Shown here: piece after piece, positions 33,524-41,034 of the stretch
How the letters are laid out: every line of letters begins with the position of its first letter
How positions within the stretch are numbered: the first letter of the stretch is position 1
Assembly (NCBI GenBank): GCA_943912755.1
Contig: CALTWF010000029.1
Coordinates: forward strand, 1 to 55,001
Direction of reading: 5' to 3'
Length of the DNA: 55,001 nucleotides
From: an uncultured Pseudomonas sp.
Lineage (GTDB): Bacteria; Pseudomonadota; Gammaproteobacteria; Pseudomonadales; Pseudomonadaceae
Translations under genes and position numbers: made by a program
The notes under the pieces: generated by a model
The model's input: the letters and a program-made list of their open reading frames with translations, nothing else
Database searches by the model: none
What the model was told of the DNA's origin: nothing

Positions 33524-34375
33524 TCAGCCCGCTTTGACGGCGCTGACGCCGATGCGCGACAGCGCCAGTTTCAGCGCGTCGGCCAGGTTGGCCTTGGTGG
33601 TCACGCCTTGCAGGTCGAGGCCGAGGTGGACGATGGTCTGGGCGATCTGCGGGCGCACGCCGCTGATGATGCAGTCGGCGCCCATCAGGCGGATGGCGGT
33701 GACGGTCTTGAGCAGGTGCTGGGCCACCAGGGTATCGACGGTAGGCACGCCGGTGATATCGACGATGGCGATCTCGGCGCCGGTATCGACGATGCGTTGC
33801 AGCAGCGACTCCATCACCACCTGGGTGCGTTGCGAGTCGAGGGTGCCGATCATCGGCAGGGCGAGGATGCCGTCCCACAGCTTGACCACCGGGGTCGACA
33901 GTTCCAGCAGTTCTTCCTGCTGGCGCTTGATCACCGCTTCGCGCGAGCGCTGGAAGGTGCGGATGGTATGCATGCCGAGGGAATCGAGCAGCTCCGAGAC
34001 TACCCAGAGCTGCTCGGCGAGGGCTGCCGGTTCATCGCTGAAGTGCTTTTGCAGGAGGGCGAACAGCGGGCCCTTGAGGGAGAAGATGAATGCCGCGGTC
34101 TGGTGCGAATCGTGGCCGAGCAGGGCGCGGCTATGGGACAGCTTTTCGAGGAACTGGCGGATTTCGTCCCAGCCGGCGGTGCTGATGTTCTCGCCGGTCC
34201 TGGTTTCCAGGCCGCCGATCAGCAGTTGCAGGAACTCGCTGGTCTGTTGTTGCAGCTCCTGCTCCTTGAGGTTGCGCGTTGCGCCCTTGTCCTCCAGGTC
34301 CTTGGTCCATTCTGCGAGCAACTGGGTGCGCTGTGCCTTGATCGCTTCGAGCGTGCTGGAACTGAGTGCTGCCAT
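33524..34375 (-). CDS. rsbR: Stressosome sensor protein RsbR (N-terminal globin-like, C-terminal STAS)
   Basis: The 283-residue protein has an N-terminal all-helical RsbR_N-type domain (about residues 10-150) and a C-terminal STAS domain (about 160-280; VVKLWDGILALPMIGTLDS, AIVDITGVPTVDT, ISGVRPQIAQTIV). Thr215 and Thr247 sit where Bacillus RsbRA is phosphorylated by RsbT (Thr171 and Thr205). The N-terminal domain would be the stress input; no heme-ligating residue can be assigned. The ATG at 34375 follows CAGGAGCGACACATCG. It is the first gene of the six-gene operon; a 17-base palindrome lies 52 bases upstream. Confidence 0.92.
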   Translation of the reverse strand: MAALSSSTLEAIKAQRTQLLAEWTKDLEDKGATRNLKEQELQQQTSEFLQLLIGGLETRTGENISTAGWDEIRQFLEKLSHSRALLGHDSHQTAAFIFSLKGPLFALLQKHFSDEPAALAEQLWVVSELLDSLGMHTIRTFQRSREAVIKRQQEELLELSTPVVKLWDGILALPMIGTLDSQRTQVVMESLLQRIVDTGAEIAIVDITGVPTVDTLVAQHLLKTVTAIRLMGADCIISGVRPQIAQTIVHLGLDLQGVTTKANLADALKLALSRIGVSAVKAG

Positions 34376-34426
34376 CGATGTGTCGCTCCTGGAATGTGGG
34401 CCGGTTCTTCGTGGTTGCCGGCTTCT

Positions 34427-34443
34427 GGACAGTAGCACTGTCC
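34427..34443. promoter_or_regulatory. Palindrome upstream of rsbR, candidate operator
   Basis: GGACAGT-AGC-ACTGTCC is a perfect 7+7 palindrome centred 60 bases upstream of the rsbR start. It is the only strong symmetry in the operon leader besides the dispersed repeat. No regulator of the operon is evident in the window. Confidence 0.45.
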
Positions 34444-34517
34444 GGGAAAACTGCTGGGCGGATTGCCAGTATCAGGGGGAATGGAACTCCGATCATTGCG
34501 CTGTGCAAATGGTTCCA

Positions 34518-34659
34518 TACATCTTTTGAACTCGAACGCCTGTCAGGAAATCGCATAAAGGCTGCCAGGCGCATGCCGGAAGGTTTTCAGTGCCCTCTAT
34601 ATCGAGCGCCGCCCGCGCGGCGCTCGATCTCAAGAGCGCTGCAAGGATCAAGGCAAGCC
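34518..34659 (-). repeat. Dispersed intergenic repeat, copy A
   Basis: A segment of about 140 bases matches copy B at 44822-44961 with small indels and clear sequence identity throughout. The centre is a 12-base-pair hairpin with a four-base loop at 34601-34628 (arm ATCGAGCGCCGC), identical in both copies. Copy A lies 12 bases after the methyltransferase stop, in the same orientation to it as copy B to glgX. Confidence 0.8.
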
Positions 34660-34671
34660 ATTCTTGAGGTG

Positions 34672-35427
34672 TCAGTCGATCCGCCCGGCACGGATGGTCA
34701 GCGGCCAGGTTACCAGTCGCCGCGTTGCCGGATCGCCCCATTCCTCACCCAGCGCCCTGGCCAGCTCATCCACCGGATTGACGCCCAGGGCCTTTTCCGC
34801 GGCCTTCACCGCCGACCAGGTATTCAGGTAGCCGATCAGCTGGTCGAGGGTCCAGCGCATCTCGATCACCTGGGGCGGCACGTCGATCGGGGTGAAGGGG
34901 AAGGGCAGGTCGCGGTAGCCGGTTTCCACATGGCGGCGCTCCGGCGGCCAGTAGGCGGCGATGGTCTGGTAATAGAAGGTGTGCAGGTGGCGATCCAGTT
35001 CGCCTTCCAGGTGCAGCACGCCGTAGGTGATCAGGGCGATGGCCGCCTGGGGCCGGGCGATGCGCCGGGCGTGCGCGTAGAACGCGTCGAGGTCCAGCCA
35101 GTGGGCGGCCTGGGCCACGGTGATCAGGTCGACGCTGTTGGCCTCCAGGCCACTGTCCTCGGCCCTTGCGGTGCGATAGACCACGCCGTCGCGGGGTTCG
35201 GCGGCGGCGATCTGCGCGGCGCTGGCGTCAGTGGCGATGACTTCGTCGAAACGCTCGGCCAGCAGCACCGACAATTGCCCGGTGCCGCAACCGCAATCCA
35301 GGGCCCGGCCGGTGCCGGGGCTGATGCTGGTCAGTTCGTCGATCAGTTCCAGCGGGTAGCCCGGTCGGTAGGCCGCGTAGCCGGCCGAGCCGCTGGAGAA
35401 GTGATCCTTGAACGGGGTGCTTGTCAT
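34672..35427 (-). CDS. Class I SAM-dependent methyltransferase
   Basis: The 251-residue product has the SAM-binding motif I ALDCGCGTGQLSVLLA, motif II IATDASAAQIAAA and the motif IV region DLITVAQAAHWLDLDAFYAHARRI, which is typical of the Methyltransf_11 group (for example small-molecule methyltransferases acting on ketoacids or quinone precursors). The N-terminal DHFSSGSAGYAAYRPGYP is a family-typical opening. The substrate cannot be assigned. It is read leftward, downstream of the FecR-like gene. Confidence 0.85.
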   Translation of the reverse strand: MTSTPFKDHFSSGSAGYAAYRPGYPLELIDELTSISPGTGRALDCGCGTGQLSVLLAERFDEVIATDASAAQIAAAEPRDGVVYRTARAEDSGLEANSVDLITVAQAAHWLDLDAFYAHARRIARPQAAIALITYGVLHLEGELDRHLHTFYYQTIAAYWPPERRHVETGYRDLPFPFTPIDVPPQVIEMRWTLDQLIGYLNTWSAVKAAEKALGVNPVDELARALGEEWGDPATRRLVTWPLTIRAGRID

Positions 35428-35528
35428 GAAACCGGCCTCTGTCTTTCTTTTTGGATCCGCCGATCGTAGCGCGGCACGGCGGCCGCGGACATTCGACCTT
35501 TTTCTGCCCCGGGCGACAGGAACCGTGG

Positions 35529-35999
35529 TTATCGCGACGGGGTCGCCCGTACCGGTTCGATGCCCGAAGCGGTCACCTGCACCTGCTGGTTGGCGTCCAG
35601 GGTCAGCTGGTTGCCGAGCCGGCTGCTGCCCGCCAGCTGGCGGATGCGCGTGGTGCCTTGCAGGTATTCGACCTGCAGGCTGGCGTCGCGGGTATCGATG
35701 CGGATCTGCGGGGTGACGACCTGGAGCGGAGCGGGGCCGGCTTCCAGGAGGATCTGCCCGGCGATCAGGTGAATCTGGTGGGGATCTTCATTGAACTGAA
35801 GGGTAACCGAGGTACTTTCGGCCAGGGTCAGCAGGCTGCCGTCGGCGAGCCGTTCGCGGTGCGACTGGCCACTGGCGGTACTGAGGTCCGCGATGGCGAA
35901 CTCCTCGCGCCAGTAGGGCAGGCCGAGCAGGGCCGAGGCCGCGATCAGTGCGGTCATGCCGATAAGGACGGTGAGGCGGTTGTAGGTTGAGCGGGACAT
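35529..35999 (-). CDS. Minimal FecR-like domain protein
   Basis: The 156-residue product begins with a short cytoplasmic stretch and one membrane segment (about residues 8-28), then a periplasmic FecR-type beta domain (QSHRERLADGSLLTLAESTS, VTLQFNEDPHQIHLIAGQILLEAGP, LEGTTRIRQLAGSS-like stretch, LTLDANQQVQV). Full FecR proteins are about 320 residues with an N-terminal cytoplasmic anti-sigma region and a C-terminal DUF4974 domain; both are missing here, and no ECF sigma factor or TonB receptor lies nearby. It may be a truncated relic or a short, functional periplasmic sensor. It lies 53 bases after the MocR gene on the same strand. No clear ribosome site precedes the ATG. Confidence 0.65.
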   Translation of the reverse strand: MSRSTYNRLTVLIGMTALIAASALLGLPYWREEFAIADLSTASGQSHRERLADGSLLTLAESTSVTLQFNEDPHQIHLIAGQILLEAGPAPLQVVTPQIRIDTRDASLQVEYLQGTTRIRQLAGSSRLGNQLTLDANQQVQVTASGIEPVRATPSR

Positions 36000-36052
36000 G
36001 AGTGCGGTCGTGGCTTGCTGAGTGAACAACGGTAGCTCATGTGCTGCTGCCC

Positions 36053-37471
36053 CTACAGGCGGCGCACATGCTTGACCAGCAACTTCTCCAGTTGCTCCCA
36101 CAATGCCGGGTCGGTGCTGAAGGCGACGTTGAAGCGCATCCAGCCGGTGGCCTGGCTGTCGACCATGAACAGCTGCCCGGGGCCGAGCATGATGCCCTGG
36201 TCCAGGGCGTCGTCGAGCAGCGCGGCGCTGTCCGGGATGGCCGGGTGGCGGGTCCAGATGTACATGCCTTCGTCGCTGTCGATAAAGCGTTCGAAGCCCA
36301 GCCGCGCCAGCTGCCGGCCCACCTCCTGGTGCGCCTCGGCCAGGCGCTGGCGCAGGCGCTTGAGGTGCTTGCGCCAGCGGCCGTCGGTGATCGCGGCATA
36401 CACCACCCGTTCCATCACCTGCGAGGTGGTCAGCCCGGAACGCATCTTCAGTTGCAGCAACTGCTGGGTGGTCTCCGGGTTGGCCAGCATGTAGCCGACC
36501 CGCACGTTGGGCGAGATGCTCTTCGAGTAGCTGCCGACATACACCACCTGCTGCAGGTGGTCGAGGCTGGTCAGGCACGGCAGCGGCTCTTCGATCATGT
36601 CGGCGTAGAGGTGGTTTTCCACCAGGCGGAAGCCGTGCTGGGTGGCCAGTTGCAGCAGGCGGTGCAACTGCACCAGCGGGGTACGGGTGCAGGTCGGGCT
36701 GTGCAGGTGCGGCTGGGTGAAGAACACCGTGGGTTGGTAATGGTCGAGCAGGCGCTCCAGGTGATCCAGGTCGTAGCCGTTGGGGGTGCGCGGCACGCCG
36801 ACCAGGGTTGCGCCCTGGAAGCGCAGGATGCTCATCAGGTTGGGGTAGCCGGGATCATCCACCAGCACCACGTCGCCGGGGCGCACCAGGGTGCGTACCG
36901 CCAGATCGAGGGCCTGGCTGGCGCCGTGGGTGAGCATCAGTTGGTTCGGCGGTACGACGATGCGCAGGTCCTGTTGCAGGTTCTGCGCGGTGAGGGTGCG
37001 CAGTTCGGCCAGGCCCATCGGGTCGCCGTAGCCGCTCAGTTCCAGCACGCTGCTGGCGACCTGGCGCAGGCCGCGGCGCAGGCCGTCCTCGAACATCCAG
37101 TCATTGGGCAGCCAGCCGCAGCCGGGCTTGAACGCCAGTTGGCGGCTTTCGAAGATCTGTTGCAGGTACCACTCGGAGTTGAACGCCGGTTTCGCCGTGT
37201 CCGGCTCGCTGGCCTGGGCCTCCAGCAGGTCGCCGGCGGCGCGGTTGACGTAGAAGCCGGCGGTGCCGCGGCTGACCAGCAGTCCCTGGGCCACCAGGCG
37301 GTCGTAGGCCTCGACCACGGTGAAGGTGCTCACCGAGTACTTTGCCGCGAACGCGCGGATCGACGGCACCTTGGCGCCGGGCTTGAGGGTCTGGTTCTCG
37401 ATCGCTTCGCGCAGTCCGTTGATGATCTGGTTGACCAGGGGAGGCGAGGCGTCGGGGCGGAGTTCGAACAT
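36053..37471 (-). CDS. MocR/PdxR-type regulator (GntR HTH fused to aminotransferase domain)
   Basis: The 472-residue protein has an N-terminal GntR winged helix (about 10-75; LKPGAKVPSIRAFAAKYSVSTFTVVEAYDRLVAQG) and a fold-type I aminotransferase domain (about 115-472), where the PLP lysine is expected in YVGSYSKSISPNVRVGYM and the Asp in VVLVDDPGYPN. Such regulators bind PLP and usually control vitamin B6, GABA or taurine genes. The ATG at 37471 follows CGAAGG. It is divergent from the GABA-type permease gene at 37929, with repeated CAGTG motifs between them, so control of that permease is likely. Confidence 0.88.
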   Translation of the reverse strand: MFELRPDASPPLVNQIINGLREAIENQTLKPGAKVPSIRAFAAKYSVSTFTVVEAYDRLVAQGLLVSRGTAGFYVNRAAGDLLEAQASEPDTAKPAFNSEWYLQQIFESRQLAFKPGCGWLPNDWMFEDGLRRGLRQVASSVLELSGYGDPMGLAELRTLTAQNLQQDLRIVVPPNQLMLTHGASQALDLAVRTLVRPGDVVLVDDPGYPNLMSILRFQGATLVGVPRTPNGYDLDHLERLLDHYQPTVFFTQPHLHSPTCTRTPLVQLHRLLQLATQHGFRLVENHLYADMIEEPLPCLTSLDHLQQVVYVGSYSKSISPNVRVGYMLANPETTQQLLQLKMRSGLTTSQVMERVVYAAITDGRWRKHLKRLRQRLAEAHQEVGRQLARLGFERFIDSDEGMYIWTRHPAIPDSAALLDDALDQGIMLGPGQLFMVDSQATGWMRFNVAFSTDPALWEQLEKLLVKHVRRL

Positions 37472-37539
37472 GGGAAAACGGTGCCTTCGGGTGAGCGTAA
37501 CGCCGGCCGCGCATGCGCTGTATTGCAATGACGACCTGT

Positions 37540-37568
37540 ACAGTGCAGTGACAATCAGTGGGCACTGT
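37540..37568. promoter_or_regulatory. Candidate MocR operator (CAGTG repeats)
   Basis: CAGTG occurs at 37541, 37546 and 37556, and its inverse CACTG at 37563. The outer ACAGTGC and GCACTGT form a 7+7 inverted repeat with a 15-base gap. MocR-type regulators commonly bind short direct repeats near their own promoters, which fits. Confidence 0.5.
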
Positions 37569-37854
37569 GCATGGCTCTTGAGGCCGGACATTTTTACATT
37601 AGGTATCAGTTACCGCTAGATCAAAGCCGTGAAGCTTCATGAACAACCGCTCGTCGAACCATGAATTCCCGAGGCGGGGATCATTCTCCGCGTCTCACTC
37701 GCTGTCGCCATCGCCCGCAAGCGTTGCCGGCAGTGCCTTCGCAGTAACTTTCAGGCTTAGCGGACGAGCCTGAGCACGACAACCAGCTGCCCAGCACTTA
37801 GCCGTTCGTCGGCCCGGGCAGCGTCGTGCACGTCGAATCAGAGCAGCTGATGCA

Positions 37855-37895
37855 ACAGGGGGCGCGACGTCATGCCGCGCCCCTGTCGAGTTTTT
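37855..37895 (+). terminator. Terminator-like hairpin in the permease leader
   Basis: ACAGGGGGCGCG pairs with CGCGCCCCTGT with one bulged G around a nine-base loop, followed by CGAGTTTTT. It lies between the upstream leader and the permease start at 37929. It could end a small RNA or serve as the attenuator of the permease mRNA. Confidence 0.65.
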
Positions 37896-37928
37896 CCTTG
37901 GATAAAAAGAACACGGGGTAGACCACTG

Positions 37929-39347
37929 ATGGACGCAACATCCACATCGACTTCGGCAGCGAAGTCGGAGCATGAGAGCAAGCTGGCGGCTTCGCTCAAA
38001 TCGCGCCACCTGACCATGATGTCGATCGCCGGGGTGATCGGCGGCGCGCTGTTCGTCGGTTCCGGCAGCGTGATCCACAGCGCCGGCCCGGCCGCAGTAC
38101 TGGCCTATCTGGCCGGCGGCATCCTGGTGGTGCTGATCATGCGCATGCTCGGCGAAATGGCGACGTCCTCGCCGGACACCGGCTCCTTCTCCACCTACGC
38201 CGAACGTGCCATCGGGCGCTGGGCGGGCTTCACCATCGGCTGGCTGTACTGGGGCTACTGGGTGATCCTGATGGCCTGGGAGGCCTACGTCGCCGGCAAG
38301 ATTCTCCATGGCTGGTTCCCCTCGGTGAGCATCAACAGCTTCGTGCTGATCGCCACCCTGGCGCTGATCTGCGTGAACTTCTTCAACGTCAAGCACTACG
38401 GCGAGTTCGAGTTCTGGTTCGCCCTGATCAAGGTGGTGGCCATCGTCTGCTTCCTGGTGGTGTGCGCTGCGGCGGTGATGAACCTGTGGCCCCTCGGTGA
38501 AACCAGCGGCATGGCCAACCTGACCGCCCACGGTGGCTTCATGCCCAACGGCATCGAGTCGGTGGTGGTGGCGATGCTCGGTGCGATGTTCGCCTTCCTC
38601 GGTGCGGAAATCGTCACCATCGCCGCGTCCGAGTCGAAGGACCCGGCCGGGCAGATCGTCAAGGCGACCAACTCGGTGGTCTGGCGCGTGTGCCTGTTCT
38701 ACATCGGATCGATCTTCCTGATCGTCTGCCTGGTGCCGTGGAACGACCCGCTGATGGGCACCTCGGGCTATGGCTCGTACCGCCGTACCCTGGAAATGCT
38801 GGGCATCCCCGGTGCCGAGTTCGTGATGAACTTCGTCGTCCTGACCTCGGTCAGCAGCTGCCTGATCTCGGCCCACTACACCGCCTCGCGCATGCTGTTC
38901 TCCCTGGCTACCCGTGGCGATGCACCGAAGATCTTCAAGATGACCCGTGCCGGCACCGGCGTACCGGTGTTCGCCATCATCGGCTCGTGCGCCGTGGCGG
39001 TGATCTGCGCGCTGATCAACTTCAACGAGGCGCTGCGACCGAAGGACGTGCTGGACACCCTGATGAACACCACCGGCATGATCGCCATGCTGGTCTACCT
39101 GGTGATCGCCTGCTCGCAGCTGAAAATGCGCCGCAAGCTGGAAGCCGAGGGCAAGCAGATTCGCCTGAAGATGTGGCTGTTCCCGTGGCTGACCTACCTG
39201 AGCATCATCTTCATCGTCGGCTGCCTGGTGACCATGGCGTTCGTCGAGGAGTACCAGGTGCTGGTGGTGTCCACCGGTATCGCGGCGATCGTCGTGGCGC
39301 TGATGGGCATGGTCGTGCACTACCGTGCGCTGAAGCAGGCCGCTTGA
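37929..39347 (+). CDS. gabP: Amino acid permease, GabP-like
   Basis: The 472-residue product has about twelve membrane segments and the amino acid transporter opening LKSRHLTMMSIAGVIGGALFVGSGSVIHSAGPAAVLAYL, with FAFLGAEIVTIAASESKDPAGQI in the helix 6 region. It is close to GABA permeases, which import 4-aminobutyrate. GABA specificity is inferred from family similarity and from the adjacent MocR regulator. The ATG at 37929 is chosen; the frame from 37872 runs into the terminator hairpin. Confidence 0.82.
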   Translation: MDATSTSTSAAKSEHESKLAASLKSRHLTMMSIAGVIGGALFVGSGSVIHSAGPAAVLAYLAGGILVVLIMRMLGEMATSSPDTGSFSTYAERAIGRWAGFTIGWLYWGYWVILMAWEAYVAGKILHGWFPSVSINSFVLIATLALICVNFFNVKHYGEFEFWFALIKVVAIVCFLVVCAAAVMNLWPLGETSGMANLTAHGGFMPNGIESVVVAMLGAMFAFLGAEIVTIAASESKDPAGQIVKATNSVVWRVCLFYIGSIFLIVCLVPWNDPLMGTSGYGSYRRTLEMLGIPGAEFVMNFVVLTSVSSCLISAHYTASRMLFSLATRGDAPKIFKMTRAGTGVPVFAIIGSCAVAVICALINFNEALRPKDVLDTLMNTTGMIAMLVYLVIACSQLKMRRKLEAEGKQIRLKMWLFPWLTYLSIIFIVGCLVTMAFVEEYQVLVVSTGIAAIVVALMGMVVHYRALKQAA

Positions 39348-39368
39348 TCACTTAGGCACTGTGTACCC

Positions 39369-39440
39369 TGTGGGAGCTGGCAAGCCAGCGATAGCGGTAG
39401 TGAATTCACTATCGTCATCGCTGGCAAGCCAGCTCCCACA
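39369..39440. repeat. REP inverted pair (GCTGGCAAGCCAGC type)
   Basis: The left arm TGTGGGAGCTGGCAAGCCAG and the right arm CTGGCAAGCCAGCTCCCACA flank a central spacer. Same family as the pairs at 2590 and 19216. It lies after the permease stop. Confidence 0.88.
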
Positions 39441-39566
39441 CTGTTTTCCGCCAGATCCGCAGCAGGATCAATCCCACCACCGGCGCCAGCCCGACCAGGG
39501 TATCCAGCCCTGCGTAAAACAGCTTGAACAGGTTCAGCAGGTAAGCAAGTCATGTCGCAGCGGCGA

Positions 39567-40967
39567 TCAGGCGCCGTTCAGCGCTGCGCCGGGGGCCTTG
39601 CCGCGACGCCGATACATCAGCAGAAGGAACACGAACCAGAACGGCATGGCCAGCAAGGCCGCGCGGGTATCGGCCTGCAGCGCCAGCAGCGACAGGACGA
39701 ACAGCAGGAACCCCAGGGTCGCCAGTGCCATGGGCACGCCGCCCGGCATCTTGAAGGCGGAGCGCTGGTGCGCGGCAGGATCGGCCCGGCGGTAGGCGAT
39801 ATAGGCGGCGAGGATCATCGACCAGGTGAACAGCACCAGCACCGCCGACACCGTGGAAATCAGGGTGAACACGGTCATCACCTCGGGAATCACGAACAGC
39901 AGGGTCAGCCCGGCCAGCATGCAGATCGCCGAGAACAGCAGGCTGTACAGCGGCACGCTGAGCTTCGACAGGCGCCCGAAGATCGCCGGCGCGTTGCGCC
40001 GTTCGGCCAGGCCGAAGAGCATGCGGCAGCCCGAATACACGCCGCTGTTGGCCGAGGAGGCCGCCGAGGTCAGCACCACGAAGTTGATCATCCCGGCTGC
40101 GGCGGGGAAGCCGGCGAGCAGGAACAGTTCGACGAAGGGGCTGCGGTTGGCCGGCACTTCGGCCCAGGACACCACGCTGATGATGCACACCAGGGCGAGA
40201 ATGTAGAACAGCAGGATCCGCGCCGGAATGGTGTTGATCGCCTTGGGCAGGGTGCGCTCGGGGTTTTTCGCCTCGGCGGCGGTGGTGCCGATCAGCTCGG
40301 TGCCGGCGAAGGAGAACACGGCGATCTGGAAGCCGGCGAAGAAGCCGCTCAGGCCATGGGGGAAGATCGCCCCCGGCGCGACCATATGGCCAAGGCTGGC
40401 CTGCACGCCGTTGGGCGAGGTGAACGACGTGGCGATCATCACCAGCGCGGTGAGGATCAGGGCGACGATGGCGATGATCTTGATGATCGCGAACCAGAAC
40501 TCCACCTCGCCGAAGATCCGCACTGCCAGCATGTTCAGGCCCAGCAGCAGGAACAGGGTGAAGAACGCCGGCATCCACGCCGGCAGGTCCGGGTACCAGT
40601 ACTGCATGAACCCGGCGACCACTACCACGTCGCCGACCACCGCCACGCTCCAGCTCAGCCAGTACGACCAACTCAGGACGAAGCCGGCCCGTGGCCCGAG
40701 GTAGGCGGCGACGATATCGGCGAAGGATTTGAAGCGCAGGTCGGAGAGCAGCAGCTCGCCCATGGCGCGCATCACGAAGTACAGGAAGAAACCGATGATG
40801 GCGTAGACCAGGATGATCGACGTGCCGGCCAGGGCGATGATCTTGCCCGAGCCCATGAACAGCCCGGTGCCGATCGCGCCGCCGATGGAAATCAGCTGGA
40901 TATGGCGGTTTTCCAGGGTGCGTTGCAAATGCCCGGCAGCCTCCGGGCGCGCGGAAGACGAATGCAT
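39567..40967 (-). CDS. Amino acid permease, CycA/AnsP-like (APC superfamily)
   Basis: The 466-residue product has about twelve membrane segments. Helix 1 carries LISIGGAIGTGLFMGSGKII and helix 6 AVFSFAGTELIGTTAAEAKNPER, both characteristic of the CycA, AnsP and related amino acid transporters. D-alanine, glycine, serine or a polyamine-related amino acid is possible. It lies 67 bases downstream of the deacetylase gene on the same strand, so the two are probably co-transcribed. Confidence 0.85.
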   Translation of the reverse strand: MHSSSARPEAAGHLQRTLENRHIQLISIGGAIGTGLFMGSGKIIALAGTSIILVYAIIGFFLYFVMRAMGELLLSDLRFKSFADIVAAYLGPRAGFVLSWSYWLSWSVAVVGDVVVVAGFMQYWYPDLPAWMPAFFTLFLLLGLNMLAVRIFGEVEFWFAIIKIIAIVALILTALVMIATSFTSPNGVQASLGHMVAPGAIFPHGLSGFFAGFQIAVFSFAGTELIGTTAAEAKNPERTLPKAINTIPARILLFYILALVCIISVVSWAEVPANRSPFVELFLLAGFPAAAGMINFVVLTSAASSANSGVYSGCRMLFGLAERRNAPAIFGRLSKLSVPLYSLLFSAICMLAGLTLLFVIPEVMTVFTLISTVSAVLVLFTWSMILAAYIAYRRADPAAHQRSAFKMPGGVPMALATLGFLLFVLSLLALQADTRAALLAMPFWFVFLLLMYRRRGKAPGAALNGA

Positions 40968-41034
40968 GATCGAACCTCTCTTGTTCTTTTAGTGGGTCGC
41001 TGGAAAGCCCCGCCAGGGTGGGCGGGGCGGAGGA

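Larger units (their letters stand above)
37472..37928. other. Divergent region with a long structured leader for the permease gene
   Basis: This 457-base gap has two parts. 37540-37568 holds the CAGTG repeats near the MocR gene. From about 37645 to 37895 the plus strand has many local complementarities, ending in a terminator-like hairpin 34 bases before the permease ATG. No protein gene is credible. Strong pairs: 37775-37780 with 37823-37828 and 37786-37792 with 37816-37822 (one coaxial stem with a five-base bulge), 37756-37762 with 37772 on (AGCCTGA), and a competing pair 37649-37655 with 37763-37769. Confidence 0.6.

Noticed and set aside
28949..34375. Operon as a classical sigma-B control module
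   Set aside because: There is no sigma factor, RsbV, RsbW or RsbU gene in it; the RsbX-like protein carries a different fused domain and two histidine kinases follow.
37645..37895. A tRNA or known sRNA in the permease leader
   Set aside because: No cloverleaf with a T-loop motif is present, and I do not recognise RsmY/Z- or CrcZ-type motifs; only a structured leader can be claimed.
39441..39545. Short hydrophobic minus-strand frame (LFKLFYAGLDTLVGLAPVVG) after the permease
   Set aside because: It has no normal start codon or ribosome site and runs into the REP pair. It could be a remnant of a membrane protein gene, but evidence is too weak.
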